From NCBI RefSeq assembly GCF_007741495.1, contig NZ_CP036262.1:682001-746000 (forward strand): a stretch of DNA of 64,000 bases, in the 5' to 3' direction. Below, one piece after another: positions 24,298-34,497 of the stretch. Within the stretch, counting starts at the first letter, position 1; the number at the start of each line of letters is the position of its first letter. The notes below the pieces were generated by a model. It was given only the letters and a program-made list of their open reading frames with translations, did not search any database and had not been told where the DNA came from. The stretch comes from Roseimaritima multifibrata. Its GTDB lineage: Bacteria; Planctomycetota; Planctomycetia; Pirellulales; Pirellulaceae. Made by a program: the position numbers and the translations under genes.

Positions 24298-26232
24298 TTA
24301 GCGATGTGCTTTGTCTGCGATAAAGTGAATGGCCTCTCCGCTACGGATCGTTAGCTTTATCTTTAATGTGTCCTTGTCGGACACGGTTTGGTTGCGGATG
24401 GCGACGTGGGTTCGTGTTTTGACTTTCGGATCGTGTTGGTATCGCCTTGCGGTGTAGTGGTTGCTGGACCCGAGGAAGTCCAGTGGTACTTCGATCGTTC
24501 GCGGTTGGTCACCGTTCATGGCTCCAAGGAACCAATTGTTCCCGCTCCGCCTGGCGATCACGGCGAATTCGCCAATGGCACCTTGGAGTACTTTTGTTTC
24601 ATCCCATGCTGCGGGAAGTTCACGGTAGAATTCCAGTTCAGGCTCCTGGCCGATGATCCCTTGCCCGCTGGTTGGGCCATTGGGTTTGGATGCACTGGGG
24701 CGATCGTACCAATAGAGAAACTGCCACGGGCTGTAAAAACAGACGCCTTTAGCCAGTTGGTAGGCGTGGTTCGCGTTGCGGGTGACGCGGTTGTTGAAAT
24801 AGCAGATCGTGTGGTCGCCCGGGCCCGCAATCATTCGCGTGAATAGGATACGCAACGTTTGCTCGTTGGAGGGAGCCGTCTCGTCGCCTCCGATTCCTTC
24901 CTGGGTCATCAGGTTCGGGTAGGTTCGTTCGTATCCGGTGGGGCGATACTCGTCATGGATGTCGACCATCAGTTGATGGTCTGCCGCTTTGCGGACAGCG
25001 TCATGTAACCATGTCGTCCATTCTTGCGAGCCCACGTTGACGAACCCGTATTTGACTCCCGCGATGCCCCATTCTTGGTACAGGTCGAGCACTTGGTCCA
25101 GCTGTTTTTCTAGGCTTCGTCGGTTGACATAAACGATGATTCCAATCCCTTGCGCTTTGCCGTATTCGATCACGCCGCGCAGGTCGAGCGGGCCAGCGGA
25201 GCGTTTTGGATCCAATGTCACGGTGGTTGCATCGGACGAATCGTCGTACTCATGTCCGTACCAGCCTGCATCGAATTCAACGTATTGCAATCCGTTGGCG
25301 ACAGCAAAGTCGATGCACGCTTTCCCGCCGGTCGTGGTTAGCGTCACTTCGCGAATCACTTTGCCGGGACGGATCCAGTCAGTCTGTTCGATCGCACACG
25401 GATCGTTCAGGTTTAATGTTAGGAAATTATTGTTCAGCAACTGTGCAGGTGAATCGGCGACCATCACATACCGCCATGGCGTCGTTACGGTTTCGTCGCA
25501 TTCGACCTTGCTTGCCAATTGAGCTTGCAATGCGTTTTCGGCATTGTCGATTGGCTGTAATCGCATGCGGGCATAATCGACCAGCCGCGCTTCGCCGATT
25601 GCAATATAGGAATCTGAATCCGCTGCCAGTACCAGCGGCCGTTCACAGTTACTTTTTACGTTTTGCAAATCGGTCTGTTGATAGATCCCCTGTGCCGTGT
25701 AAACAGGCCAGCATGGATGGTTTCCGGTGAACCGAAATTCCGTTAGTTCCTGTTCGATCACAAAGGGTCCCAGGCCTGCTTGCTTGGGGACGTGGTAGGC
25801 GAAAGCGACCCCTTCGTTGTAAGCTCGAACGCGGATGGTCAGGCGCCGCGGAGGAACTTGCGTATCGATCAGGTCGATTTCTGCTTGTCGGTAATGATCA
25901 CGTACCGAGGCGCGTTCTCCGTAGACCGTTTTCCACGTTTCGTCATGCTCGGTGTTGCGGATGGCAACCACACGAAAATCGTGATCAAGGTCCGGTGCAT
26001 CTTGTAATCTTAGCCCTAGCCGCGAGTCGGCGATGATCGTCTTCCCCGCCGCTTGAACCGTGTATTGCAAGAGTCCTTCCGAGCTATCGATTTGAAGGCT
26101 CAGTCGGCCGTCCGGAGAACGAACTTCGATTTGCTGCGCTGGTGTTGCCGTTTGAGCCTGTGTGGCCGACGCGTGCGAGGCGAACAGCCCGCAGACGATA
26201 ATCCATGCAGTTACAAGACCAGCGCCATGCAT
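24298..26232 (-). CDS. Glycoside hydrolase family 97 (alpha-glucosidase/galactosidase type)
   Basis: 644 residues from the ATG at 26232, with a Sec signal peptide (HGAGLVTAWIIVCGLFASHASA). The family's three parts are present: an N-terminal beta-sandwich (about 30-290), a TIM barrel with VEFDAGWYGHEYD near 330, and a C-terminal sandwich. Conserved strings are MVDIHDEYRPTGYERTYPN and GGDETAPSNEQ. The position that holds the nucleophile Asp in retaining members is Gly here (VKYGFV), as in the inverting SusB type. The enzyme is calcium-dependent in known members and releases alpha-linked sugars outside the cytoplasm. It ends the second DUF1559-lipoprotein-enzyme cassette. Confidence 0.9.
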   Translation of the reverse strand: MHGAGLVTAWIIVCGLFASHASATQAQTATPAQQIEVRSPDGRLSLQIDSSEGLLQYTVQAAGKTIIADSRLGLRLQDAPDLDHDFRVVAIRNTEHDETWKTVYGERASVRDHYRQAEIDLIDTQVPPRRLTIRVRAYNEGVAFAYHVPKQAGLGPFVIEQELTEFRFTGNHPCWPVYTAQGIYQQTDLQNVKSNCERPLVLAADSDSYIAIGEARLVDYARMRLQPIDNAENALQAQLASKVECDETVTTPWRYVMVADSPAQLLNNNFLTLNLNDPCAIEQTDWIRPGKVIREVTLTTTGGKACIDFAVANGLQYVEFDAGWYGHEYDDSSDATTVTLDPKRSAGPLDLRGVIEYGKAQGIGIIVYVNRRSLEKQLDQVLDLYQEWGIAGVKYGFVNVGSQEWTTWLHDAVRKAADHQLMVDIHDEYRPTGYERTYPNLMTQEGIGGDETAPSNEQTLRILFTRMIAGPGDHTICYFNNRVTRNANHAYQLAKGVCFYSPWQFLYWYDRPSASKPNGPTSGQGIIGQEPELEFYRELPAAWDETKVLQGAIGEFAVIARRSGNNWFLGAMNGDQPRTIEVPLDFLGSSNHYTARRYQHDPKVKTRTHVAIRNQTVSDKDTLKIKLTIRSGEAIHFIADKAHR

Positions 26233-26349
26233 ATGAAAACCTATCGTTGCAAGATGGGGAATGGAAAGTCGCCTTTCACCACAAAGGTAAAAGGCGATCC
26301 GTATGCTTTTGTCCGTTCGAACCAAATGTTTTTGGTTTCGAAACCGGAT

Positions 26350-26832
26350 TTACTCAGTGATTTCAAAAGGAGCTAGTTCGTTGTCTTCGGCTGAGGAGAC
26401 CGTAATCTCCAACCCTGATTTTTCGAAATCGGAGTACTTCGCGGGGACAAAACTCTTTTCGGTCACACTGCCAGGTTCGCGGATTTCGCTTACCACGTTG
26501 CCGGAGCTGTCGACCATAACCGTTTTCTTGACCGCTACGCGGTGCGATCCTTCGGTCAGGCCATCACCGGCGTCAAACGTCATCGCCTCAAAACGTCCTT
26601 CGGCATCGGTTACCGCGGATCCGGCTTTCCCTTTGGGGTCGGTTGGCTGAAAAGTGACGGTTGCCTGTTCGAGGGGTTTGCCATTCAGGATGACTTGACC
26701 GGAGACGGGATAGACGGGAGGGCGATCGCGAGTCCAGCGATCACCGCCACCATCACAACCAACGGACCAAGCCAATGGCGCGACCAGCATCAGCAACCCG
26801 GCAAGCCGGGGGATTGCAAACTTCGACATCAA
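26350..26832 (-). CDS. Small lipoprotein with carboxypeptidase-regulatory-like fold
   Basis: 160 residues with a lipoprotein signal (LMLVAPLAWSVGCDGGGD); the anchored Cys follows VG. The mature part is a single regulatory beta-sandwich: VYPVSGQVILNGKPLEQATV, then AVTDAEGRFEAMTFDAGDGL and EGSHRVAVKK. It ends in an acidic segment. It parallels the protein at 22114 in type and in cassette position, 42 bp behind a DUF1559 gene and 117 bp before a secreted enzyme. The two proteins are only distantly similar, so the cassettes share architecture more than recent duplication. Confidence 0.85.
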   Translation of the reverse strand: MMSKFAIPRLAGLLMLVAPLAWSVGCDGGGDRWTRDRPPVYPVSGQVILNGKPLEQATVTFQPTDPKGKAGSAVTDAEGRFEAMTFDAGDGLTEGSHRVAVKKTVMVDSSGNVVSEIREPGSVTEKSFVPAKYSDFEKSGLEITVSSAEDNELAPFEITE

Positions 26833-26874
26833 AAAACCTTGTAAAATAAATCGCGAATGGGATAAGGAGCAGGC

Positions 26875-27924
26875 TTACAACTGATTCACTTCGCCACCGT
26901 CGCGAGATCCCAGGGCACCCCAAACGCCGTAGGGCGAAGGTCCCGAATTGGTGCCGGGCAACGAGAGGTTTCCGGTATCGATCGTTTCTGCGATAAAGCG
27001 AACCGAACCGTCTGCGAGCACCACTTGGACGCCACTTGGGTGACGGCTGGCGGAGGTGTAGATGCCTGCACCGGCTTGTGAGCTGCAGGTTGCTTGGTTG
27101 GGTGGAAGGACGGTTGTGACTGCACAATAGCCAGGCCGTCCATCCTGCCAGCGTTGACCATGGCAACGAAATTGTGCAATCACGCTTCCGGAGGTGTACT
27201 GGTTGTTTACAAGGTACGCACGGCAAGCGAGCGGATCCGTCGTCGAATTCCCCACTGCGCGTCCAAGTCGCGCGCTGTTGGGGGCGACAATGATTTCGGA
27301 CATCGCAAGCGTGTTGCTTAAGCCGTCCGTGATTGAGTTGAAGCCGAGGTAGCTTAGGTATCCAAACAGTCCACGCATGTTCTGGTCGGCGCGGCTGGAG
27401 TCGACCGAAATCGCATAGTTGTCACCCATGTTTAAACCGTAGTTCAAAGGTGAGTACATGGCGTTTCGGTCGGGACCCGTCGATGAGAAAAGTCCATCCG
27501 ATGGGCAGACCAGCGGAGAAATTTCGCCGACATAACCTGAGTTGGCATTGCTATGCCAAGCATGGTAGCCACCGCTGGTGATCTGATCGTAGCGAGGTTG
27601 CTGTTCCATGTACGGTAGCATCCCCACAAAAGCGCTCCAGCGAGGTACTCCGGTTGCACTGCCGCCGGTCCAGTTCGGGCCACCTTGGCGAGCCGGCATG
27701 GCATGGTACGTGTCGTGGTAATTGTGCAACGCGATTCCGTGTTGCTTTAAATTGTTTCCGCAACTCATCCGGCGAGCGGCTTCACGCGCGGCCTGGACGG
27801 CTGGCAATAATAAACCAACCAAGACGCCGATAATGGCGATCACAACCAATAGTTCGACCAAGGTAAAACCGCTGCGTTGTCGCGGTTGGATCGGTCGGTC
27901 TTCCGTTTTGTGTTTGCAGAACAT
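26875..27924 (-). CDS. DUF1559 pseudopilin-like protein
   Basis: 349 residues from the ATG at 27924; earlier in-frame codons are unlikely as starts. The pilin-like leader reads [20 protein letters not shown] and continues into [20 protein letters not shown]. The C-terminal H-X9-DG motif is [12 protein letters not shown], then SVRFI. The mature domain is predicted to be extracytoplasmic. It heads the GH97 cassette, with a 42-bp gap to the lipoprotein. The first 60 residues are nearly identical to the DUF1559 protein at 22727, while the middle domains diverge strongly. Confidence 0.92.
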   Translation of the reverse strand: MFCKHKTEDRPIQPRQRSGFTLVELLVVIAIIGVLVGLLLPAVQAAREAARRMSCGNNLKQHGIALHNYHDTYHAMPARQGGPNWTGGSATGVPRWSAFVGMLPYMEQQPRYDQITSGGYHAWHSNANSGYVGEISPLVCPSDGLFSSTGPDRNAMYSPLNYGLNMGDNYAISVDSSRADQNMRGLFGYLSYLGFNSITDGLSNTLAMSEIIVAPNSARLGRAVGNSTTDPLACRAYLVNNQYTSGSVIAQFRCHGQRWQDGRPGYCAVTTVLPPNQATCSSQAGAGIYTSASRHPSGVQVVLADGSVRFIAETIDTGNLSLPGTNSGPSPYGVWGALGSRDGGEVNQL

Positions 27925-28399
27925 CTGCGATAACCCCTGTAAATAAATGAAACTAAAAGAATGGCGTAAGCCGATCGCTAGAAAGCCGCAGTCCAATCCG
28001 GTGAAGGCGCGCGTGCACTGCCCAATTACGAAGGCAAACGCTACCTGCGAGTGGATTGACTGGAGTGGGTGTTGCTTCTGGTAGGTGCAGTCAGCTTCGG
28101 ATGTTGCATGGGGAAAGGAACTGAAAGAGGGTCGTTGAACCCCCTCCCGCGTTTTAAAGGATACTCCGCCCTTAATAGGTGGTCAAATGGGTGTAATTGC
28201 CCGCAAGCGGGAGAAGCACGGATTTCCCTCACGATTTGCGGTAAGAATTACCAGAGCGAGAAATCGCAAAATCAGTGGAAACATGACCTGCAAGTGGGAA
28301 AAGAGCTTCCCAGAAAGGGGCGTGGAGCTGGCTGGGGGGCGCGGTGGATCGCGGTCGACCGGTCCTGAGCTATCACACTCCTCCGCGATGGTCCCAGCG
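27925..28399. other. Intergenic region, no gene seen
   Basis: 475 bp between the VWA gene stop and the DUF1559 start, both on the minus strand. Open frames here on both strands are short and lack recognisable motifs. It should carry the promoter of the GH97 cassette. Confidence 0.4.
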
Positions 28400-30061
28400 C
28401 TACTGCAGCGTCTGTGCGGTTTGGACCAGTTCGATGAACTCTTTGCGGAGTCCCCAGGGATCTTCGCCGAGAGCCGATTCAGCGACCTCTTGGACGGTGG
28501 AGAGCGTCCACTCCCCTGCGTGCGGGCTGTTGCGTAGGAGCATGCCAAAACTGGCGACGGCCGCGGCGAACTGGAAATCCGTGTCGCAGGCGGCAAATTC
28601 GCTGGTTTGGTTACTGACAGCGATTTCCTGCAGCGTGCTTTCATCCGAATCGGGAAGTTTGTAACGAAGTTTTAACGTTAGCAGTTCGCCCGACTTTGCA
28701 TCCGACGTCGCTTCACTTGGCTGTTGGTATTTCAGGGGGCCAGCGTCCGGAAGGTCGGCAATGGTATCGGCGCCGGCAGGAATGATTTCGTACAGAGCGG
28801 TGACGGTATGCCCTGCACCGATTTCGCCAGCATCCTTTTTGTCGTCGTTAAAGTCCTCGCTGTTTAGCATCCGGTTTTCGTAGCCGATCAAGCGGTAGGC
28901 GGCGACTTCTTGTGGATTGAATTCGACTTGGATTTTGACATCCTTGGCGATCGTCACCAGCGTACCGGATAGCTGCTGAACGAGGACTTTGCGCGCTTCG
29001 TTGATCGTATCGATGAAGGCGTAGTTTCCATTGCCACGGCCACTGATCTGTTCCATCATCGAATCGTTGAAATTGCCCATTCCAAATCCGAGAACGGTTA
29101 ATTCAATCCCGCTGGCCGATTCGGTTTCGACAAGGTCCAGCATCTGGTCGGTGCCAGTTCGGCCGACATTAAAATCGCCGTCGCTGCAGAGGATGACTCG
29201 ATTGGTTCCTTCCTCGGCAAAATGTTCGCGAGCCACTTTGTAGGCAAGTTCCAGGCCTTCGCCTCCGTTGGTGCTACCACCCGCTTTTAGTCGCGACAGC
29301 GCGTTCAGGATTGTGTCCGCTTGGTCGGCGGGAGTGCTGTCTAGGACAAGTCCTGCCGCTCCGGCGTAGGCTACGATGGCGACGCGGTCCTTCGATCCCA
29401 GTTCGCCCAGCAGTAGGCGAAGCCCGCGTTGCAGCAGTGGCAATTTGTTTGGAGCGTTCATCGACCCGGAAGCGTCGACCAAGAGGACCAGATTGCTCTC
29501 GGGGCGTTTGCTGTTGCTGATTTCCCGACCCTTGATCGCAAACCGAGCCAGGTAGTGTTCAGGATTCCAGGGGCACTTTGCGAGTGTCACTTGGGTTGCA
29601 AAAGGATCGTCAGCTTTCTTGCCGGGGGCTTCGTATTGATAGTCGAAGTAATTCACCAATTCCTCGATGCGGACCGAATCGGGGCGAGGAAGGCGATGGT
29701 GATCGAGCAGGAATTGACGGACTTTGCTGTAAGAGGCGGTGTCTACGTCGATTGAAAAGGTGCTTAGCGGGTGATCGGTAACTCGCTGAAACGCGTTTTC
29801 TGTGATCTTGTCATATTTGTCGCCGCCTTGCCCTGCCCCTGTGCCTTCGTCGGGTGCAGCCATTCCAGCTGCGTCCATTCCAGGCTCGTTTAAGACGTTG
29901 GCCGAAGGATAGTCTTGCGTCTCCAAATCTGAATCCGCCGGCGACCCTTCCGTGGCAATTTTGGCAGGTTCGCTCCGACCACAGCCGATTGCAAGCAATA
30001 ACATCAACACGCTCGCACCGGCCAATATCTTTTGTGACCGGGGAAATGGACGTGTGCTCAT
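28400..30061 (-). CDS. von Willebrand factor type A lipoprotein (YfbK-like)
   Basis: 553 residues. The lipoprotein signal LMLLLAIGCGRS anchors it. A disordered acidic linker follows (to about residue 85), then the YfbK-type N-terminal region (NAFQRVTDHPLSTFSIDVD). The VWA domain has a complete MIDAS: DASGS at about 196-200, STNGGEGL in the middle, and ILCSDGDFNVG. The C-terminal part is the DUF3520-like region, with TVTALYEIIPAG. Such proteins bind a divalent cation and probably a protein partner outside the cell. It is 44 bp behind the DUF1501 gene and so probably cotranscribed with that module. Confidence 0.9.
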   Translation of the reverse strand: MSTRPFPRSQKILAGASVLMLLLAIGCGRSEPAKIATEGSPADSDLETQDYPSANVLNEPGMDAAGMAAPDEGTGAGQGGDKYDKITENAFQRVTDHPLSTFSIDVDTASYSKVRQFLLDHHRLPRPDSVRIEELVNYFDYQYEAPGKKADDPFATQVTLAKCPWNPEHYLARFAIKGREISNSKRPESNLVLLVDASGSMNAPNKLPLLQRGLRLLLGELGSKDRVAIVAYAGAAGLVLDSTPADQADTILNALSRLKAGGSTNGGEGLELAYKVAREHFAEEGTNRVILCSDGDFNVGRTGTDQMLDLVETESASGIELTVLGFGMGNFNDSMMEQISGRGNGNYAFIDTINEARKVLVQQLSGTLVTIAKDVKIQVEFNPQEVAAYRLIGYENRMLNSEDFNDDKKDAGEIGAGHTVTALYEIIPAGADTIADLPDAGPLKYQQPSEATSDAKSGELLTLKLRYKLPDSDESTLQEIAVSNQTSEFAACDTDFQFAAAVASFGMLLRNSPHAGEWTLSTVQEVAESALGEDPWGLRKEFIELVQTAQTLQ

Positions 30062-30105
30062 GGATCGTCTCCGACGTCAGGCTGGATTGTGACAAGGCCC
30101 TCGCA

Positions 30106-31545
30106 TTACGCGATGATATCGTGGATCGGGGTGCCGTGGTCAATTTCTAGCCGTTTTCGTCCTGGGATTTCTAGCTTTCTTGAATCCAACCCCAGCTGAT
30201 GCATGATCGTGGCATGGACATCGGTCACGTAATGCCGGTCTTCGACAGCATGGAATCCGATCTCGTCGGTGGCTCCGTGCACAACGCCTCGTTTCAGTCC
30301 GCCTCCGGCCATCCAGACGGTGAACCCAAAGATGTGATGGTCGCGGCCGTCAGCACCTTGAGAGCCCGGTGTGCGTCCGAATTCCGTGGCGAATACCACC
30401 AGCGTTTCGTCCAGCAGGCCTCGTCTTTGCAGGTCGGCCAGCAACCCGCCAATCGGTTGATCGACGGCCAGGGAGTGTTTGGTGTGGTTTGCTTTTAGGC
30501 CACCATGAGCATCCCAGGCTCCGGCCCCTCCGCCGCCATGCTGGATCTGGATGAATCGGACGCCTCGTTCCACCAAGCGGCGGGCGGCAAGAAGTTGCAT
30601 TGCAAAATCTTTGCAGTGCGGTTTGTCGATCCCGTAAAGGGCTTTCGTTTCGGCGGTCTCTTGCGAAAAATCGACGACCTCAGGGACCGATTTCTGCATT
30701 CGGAAGGCAAGTTCATACGACGCGATTCGAGCCTCCATCGCTGGGTCGGCCGGGAACGCTTTCCCGCGATGAGCGTTTAATTGCTCCAGCAGTCCTTTGC
30801 CAATCGCCCTTGCTTCGGGCGGAAAATCTTTTTCCGGTTGGCTGTAATCCAAAGGATTGTTCGGATCGATTCGCAGTGGGACGGCATCATGCGATGGCCC
30901 TAGGTAGTGCCCGTCCCGTTTGTTCCAGTACTCGCGTTTACCGATTGATATGAATTGAGGCAAGTTGTCGTTCAGCGATCCCAGACCGTAGTGGACCCAT
31001 GCCCCAAGTGTTGGGAAATCGCCATCGTTGCGATGTCGTCCGGAATGAAACTGAGTCTGCGCACCGTGGTTGCTGTCGGTCGTCCACATCGAACGAACGA
31101 TCGCGAGGTTATCGGCTTGGCTGGCGACATGAGGGAACCAGTCGCTGATTTCGATTCCGCTTTCGCCATGTTTTTTGAAACCGACTTGCAGCGGGTAAAG
31201 TTTGTTGCGTTGGTTGCCGTTTCCGTCGGGCGCAACCAAGCGTTCCAAAGCAAGTTTCTTAGGGTCTTGAGTATCTGCAAACGGCGTTTCCTGGATCGTT
31301 TTGCCGCCATACTTGGTAAGCATCGGTTTGGGGTCAAAGCTTTCCATTTGGCTGACCCCGCCGTTCATGAACAACCAAATCACATTTTTGGCTTTGGGAG
31401 CAAAGTGAGGTTGCCCGGTGGGGGGAGACCAGTTGGTTGAAGCCCCCTGGCTATCCTGTTCAAGTAGAGCGGCAAGCGCGACCGCCGAGAGGCCTTTCCC
31501 GATGTCGGCGAGGAAGCGACGGCGTGGTTGTTGAGGAAGGAGCAT
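30106..31545 (-). CDS. DUF1501 exported protein (alkaline-phosphatase-fold)
   Basis: 479 residues from the ATG at 31545, which places a Tat signal at the very start ([20 protein letters not shown]). The 54 bases upstream in frame do not look coding. The family patterns are clear: [39 protein letters not shown] and [20 protein letters not shown]. The variant HGGGGAG at the metal region differs from the SGWDHH of its paralogue at 15660. It lies 149 bp behind the PSD1 gene at 31695, repeating the PSD1 + DUF1501 order. Confidence 0.9.
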   Translation of the reverse strand: MLLPQQPRRRFLADIGKGLSAVALAALLEQDSQGASTNWSPPTGQPHFAPKAKNVIWLFMNGGVSQMESFDPKPMLTKYGGKTIQETPFADTQDPKKLALERLVAPDGNGNQRNKLYPLQVGFKKHGESGIEISDWFPHVASQADNLAIVRSMWTTDSNHGAQTQFHSGRHRNDGDFPTLGAWVHYGLGSLNDNLPQFISIGKREYWNKRDGHYLGPSHDAVPLRIDPNNPLDYSQPEKDFPPEARAIGKGLLEQLNAHRGKAFPADPAMEARIASYELAFRMQKSVPEVVDFSQETAETKALYGIDKPHCKDFAMQLLAARRLVERGVRFIQIQHGGGGAGAWDAHGGLKANHTKHSLAVDQPIGGLLADLQRRGLLDETLVVFATEFGRTPGSQGADGRDHHIFGFTVWMAGGGLKRGVVHGATDEIGFHAVEDRHYVTDVHATIMHQLGLDSRKLEIPGRKRLEIDHGTPIHDIIA

Positions 31546-31694
31546 TTCGGAAATCCGTAGGGTGCAAATAGTTGATCGCGAGGGTTCAGTAGCCTTCACT
31601 CTCCTAGGTCAAGGAAGGTGAAGAGCGTGCTGTATTCAGTCTTTGCGCTACTTTCGTGGAGCGAAAGGCGACTCTCTGGGCTCGGGTGTCCTGT

Positions 31695-34379
31695 TTATCT
31701 CAGCGTGACAAAGTCGTTGTGATTGATCAGTACCCAAACAAGGCGAGCTCGAGCCTTTTCGGCCGAGCCTTCGGGCAAGGCTTGCCATGATTCGAGGGCC
31801 GCTTCGCTGGCTTCGATTTCATTTGAATCGGCGTCGATCCCGAGGACTTGCTGGAACGCTTTGTTGATGAAATCGGCCGGTTTGTCTTCGGGTTGGCTTA
31901 ACTTTTGAGCGATTTTTTCCGCTGCTGATAAAACAAATTCGCTGTTGCTAAGTGCCAACGCCTGTTGCGGCACGATGCTCTGTTCGCGTAAGTAGCAATC
32001 GGTGACCAAAGCTTCATCGAACATGGTTAAGAACAACGCGCGTTGGTTGTTCGAATGAAAGAAGTAAAGGCTTCGGCGTTTCGATTTCTCTTGCTGGGCA
32101 GCGGGGATCGAAGGCCCGCCGATGGTTGCGTCCAGGTCCCCGGCAAGCGACAAGATCGAATCGCGTAGCACTTGCGATTCCAGCCGGATTGAACTTCGTC
32201 GCCACCAATACTGGTTGTCAGGGTCGATGGCAAGGTTCGCTTCGGCGCCCGCAACGGTCGACTGCATGCGGTAGGTGGAAGACTGCACGATCAGGCGGTG
32301 GAGGTGCTTCATACTCCAGCCGCTATCGATCAGTTCACTAGCCAGCCAGTTAAGCAGTTGTGGATTTTTCGGAGCCGATCCATTGCGACCGAAATCGAAC
32401 ATGCTGGCGACCAGTGGATCGCCAAAGTGGCGAGCCCAGATGTGGTTGGCAGCGACTCGAGCGGTTAGCGGGTTGCGGGAGTCGGTGATCCAGTTGGCAA
32501 GCGCCGTTCGCCGCCCGCTGCTGGTGGCTGGGAACGCGATGGGGGGATCGTCTTTCCCGGTGTGCTGGAATCGGGTCGGGGTCCAGCGAGCTCCAGGGAT
32601 CGGGGTGACCTTAGCGTCCGCTTTGATCTCTTCTGTAAGCGCGGCTTCCGCTTGCTTAACGGCCTTCTCTTTTTCCGTCTGCTTTTTGGTCAACGCCTCT
32701 TTTTTGTCTTCGCTGGCTTTGGCAAGTTGACCCTGGGCATTCAGTAAGGCGATTTTTGCTTCCAGTAGTTGAACCTGTTGTTCTGAGCGAATCGCATTCG
32801 ATCGATTTTCTTTCAGGGTTTCCTCGCTGGCGTTGTCCCACTGGCTTTGCAGGTAGGCGATTCGCAGTTTCAGTGAGGCATACTGAGCCTCCGCCAACGA
32901 TGCGGCCAGCACGGCACTTTCTGAATCAGGCGACGCTTCCAGTTTCGCAATCGCTTGTTGCTGTTTGGTTTCGGCGGCCTTTAGGTAGTTTTCCTGCACC
33001 CAGTTTCGGCGGTTTGGCTGCCACGCTTCGGGAGGAAGTTCGACCGTTTGGATCGGTGGAACCTCCGCAGCTGAATCCATGCCTGTTAGGAATTCTGGCA
33101 TTCCGGGGGCGATGACCGTCGATTTGTCAGGGTTCCCCTCTTCGCCGCGAATAAGGCGGTAGGTCGGTGCGTCTTGGATCGCATCAAAGGCTCGGGGGAT
33201 TCCGTCCTTGCTGAAGTCGGTCTCTCCGGGGACCATGTCTAAACGGACTTGGTAGGGTTCGAAGAAGGCGCGCAGTTTGTAATATTCGACCTGGGTGATT
33301 GGGTCGTATTTGTGGTCGTGGCATTTTGCACAGTTAAAGGTCAAGCCCAGGAAACCCTTGCCGACATGTTCAACGGTTTCTTCCATCCATTGGTTTCGAT
33401 TGAATAGAAAAAAGTTGCGAGCCAAATAGCCCGACGCGCGAAGCGATTCGATGTCGTTCGGTTGCAGTTCGTCGGCTGCCAACATCAACCGGACCATTTC
33501 GTCGTACGGTTTGTCTTCATTCAGGGATTCAACGATCCAGTCGCGCCAGTGCCACATATGTCGTTGGCTGTTTCGTAGCTGTGCGTTTAGTCCCCACCAG
33601 TCACTAAAACGCCATACATCCATCCAGTGCCGACCCCATCGCTCGCCGTGCCGAGGATCGTTTAGCAATTGTTCGGTCGCCGCTTGGTACCATTCGTCGT
33701 CGGAGTCTTGGGAATGACGTTCGAATTCCTCTGCGGTTGGGGGCAGCCCAATCAGGTCCATGTAAAGCCGACGAATCAGCGCCGTCCGCGAAGCTTCGGG
33801 TTGTGGTTTGAGCCCATGCTTTTCGTGGCCCGCTGCTACAAAACTATCGATCGGATTTCGCACCCAGGATGTATTGGCAACCTCAGGAATCGGTGGGCGG
33901 GTGATCGGTTGAAAGGCCCAGTGGCTTTCGGGGTCGGCTTCGGGTTGTTCGTTTTCAGGAGCCTTGGCCCCTGCTTGAATCCAGTCCTTTAGCCACTGCA
34001 GGTGTTCGGCGGTGAGTGGTTCGCCCTCGTGTTCTGGAGGCATGCGCTCGCTGACGTCGGCGGTCGAGACCCGTTCGATAAGTGTGCTGTCAGTCGCGTC
34101 GCCCGCGGTGATGATCCCGCCGTCCAGCATCTGAGCAACCGTGTCGACTCTTAGGCCCGCTTCGTCCTTGAGTGCGCCGTGGCAAGAGAAGCAGCGTTCC
34201 CTTAGCAACGGTTTGATCTTGGTTTGGTAGAGCTCCGAGGGATCGGCTGCACCGCTCGGGAGGGAGCACGTGGCAGCCGCGATCAGCAGGATCACACGGG
34301 TAGCGGTGGGAAGGTGGGTACGCTTTAGCACTGGCTTTTTCTTTGTTGGTTGATGGAGGGACGCTGCCAACAATTGCAC
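31695..34379 (-). CDS. PSD1 planctomycete cytochrome C protein (DUF1549/DUF1553)
   Basis: 894 residues. A long basic N-region precedes the signal hydrophobic stretch (ATRVILLIAAATCSLPSGA), so the true start could be later. The first heme motif is CFSCH at 63-67. DUF1549 runs from about 165 to 370 with CAKCHDHKYDP near 348. A charged coiled coil spans about 465-590. DUF1553 follows with NPLTARVAANHIWARHFG. Layout matches the paralogue at 17088, but sequence identity looks moderate. It heads the second PSD1 + DUF1501 module, with the VWA lipoprotein after it. Confidence 0.92.
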   Translation of the reverse strand: MQLLAASLHQPTKKKPVLKRTHLPTATRVILLIAAATCSLPSGAADPSELYQTKIKPLLRERCFSCHGALKDEAGLRVDTVAQMLDGGIITAGDATDSTLIERVSTADVSERMPPEHEGEPLTAEHLQWLKDWIQAGAKAPENEQPEADPESHWAFQPITRPPIPEVANTSWVRNPIDSFVAAGHEKHGLKPQPEASRTALIRRLYMDLIGLPPTAEEFERHSQDSDDEWYQAATEQLLNDPRHGERWGRHWMDVWRFSDWWGLNAQLRNSQRHMWHWRDWIVESLNEDKPYDEMVRLMLAADELQPNDIESLRASGYLARNFFLFNRNQWMEETVEHVGKGFLGLTFNCAKCHDHKYDPITQVEYYKLRAFFEPYQVRLDMVPGETDFSKDGIPRAFDAIQDAPTYRLIRGEEGNPDKSTVIAPGMPEFLTGMDSAAEVPPIQTVELPPEAWQPNRRNWVQENYLKAAETKQQQAIAKLEASPDSESAVLAASLAEAQYASLKLRIAYLQSQWDNASEETLKENRSNAIRSEQQVQLLEAKIALLNAQGQLAKASEDKKEALTKKQTEKEKAVKQAEAALTEEIKADAKVTPIPGARWTPTRFQHTGKDDPPIAFPATSSGRRTALANWITDSRNPLTARVAANHIWARHFGDPLVASMFDFGRNGSAPKNPQLLNWLASELIDSGWSMKHLHRLIVQSSTYRMQSTVAGAEANLAIDPDNQYWWRRSSIRLESQVLRDSILSLAGDLDATIGGPSIPAAQQEKSKRRSLYFFHSNNQRALFLTMFDEALVTDCYLREQSIVPQQALALSNSEFVLSAAEKIAQKLSQPEDKPADFINKAFQQVLGIDADSNEIEASEAALESWQALPEGSAEKARARLVWVLINHNDFVTLR

Positions 34380-34497
34380 ACCAGGAGCGGATGCTCCGTG
34401 GCGGCCGGAAAGGTGGGGAAGTCTGTGCAGGAATTCACAAGGCGGGAAACTTCATTCTAGTCGATGGAAGTCCTATCGGCATGTAAAAAAATAGGAT

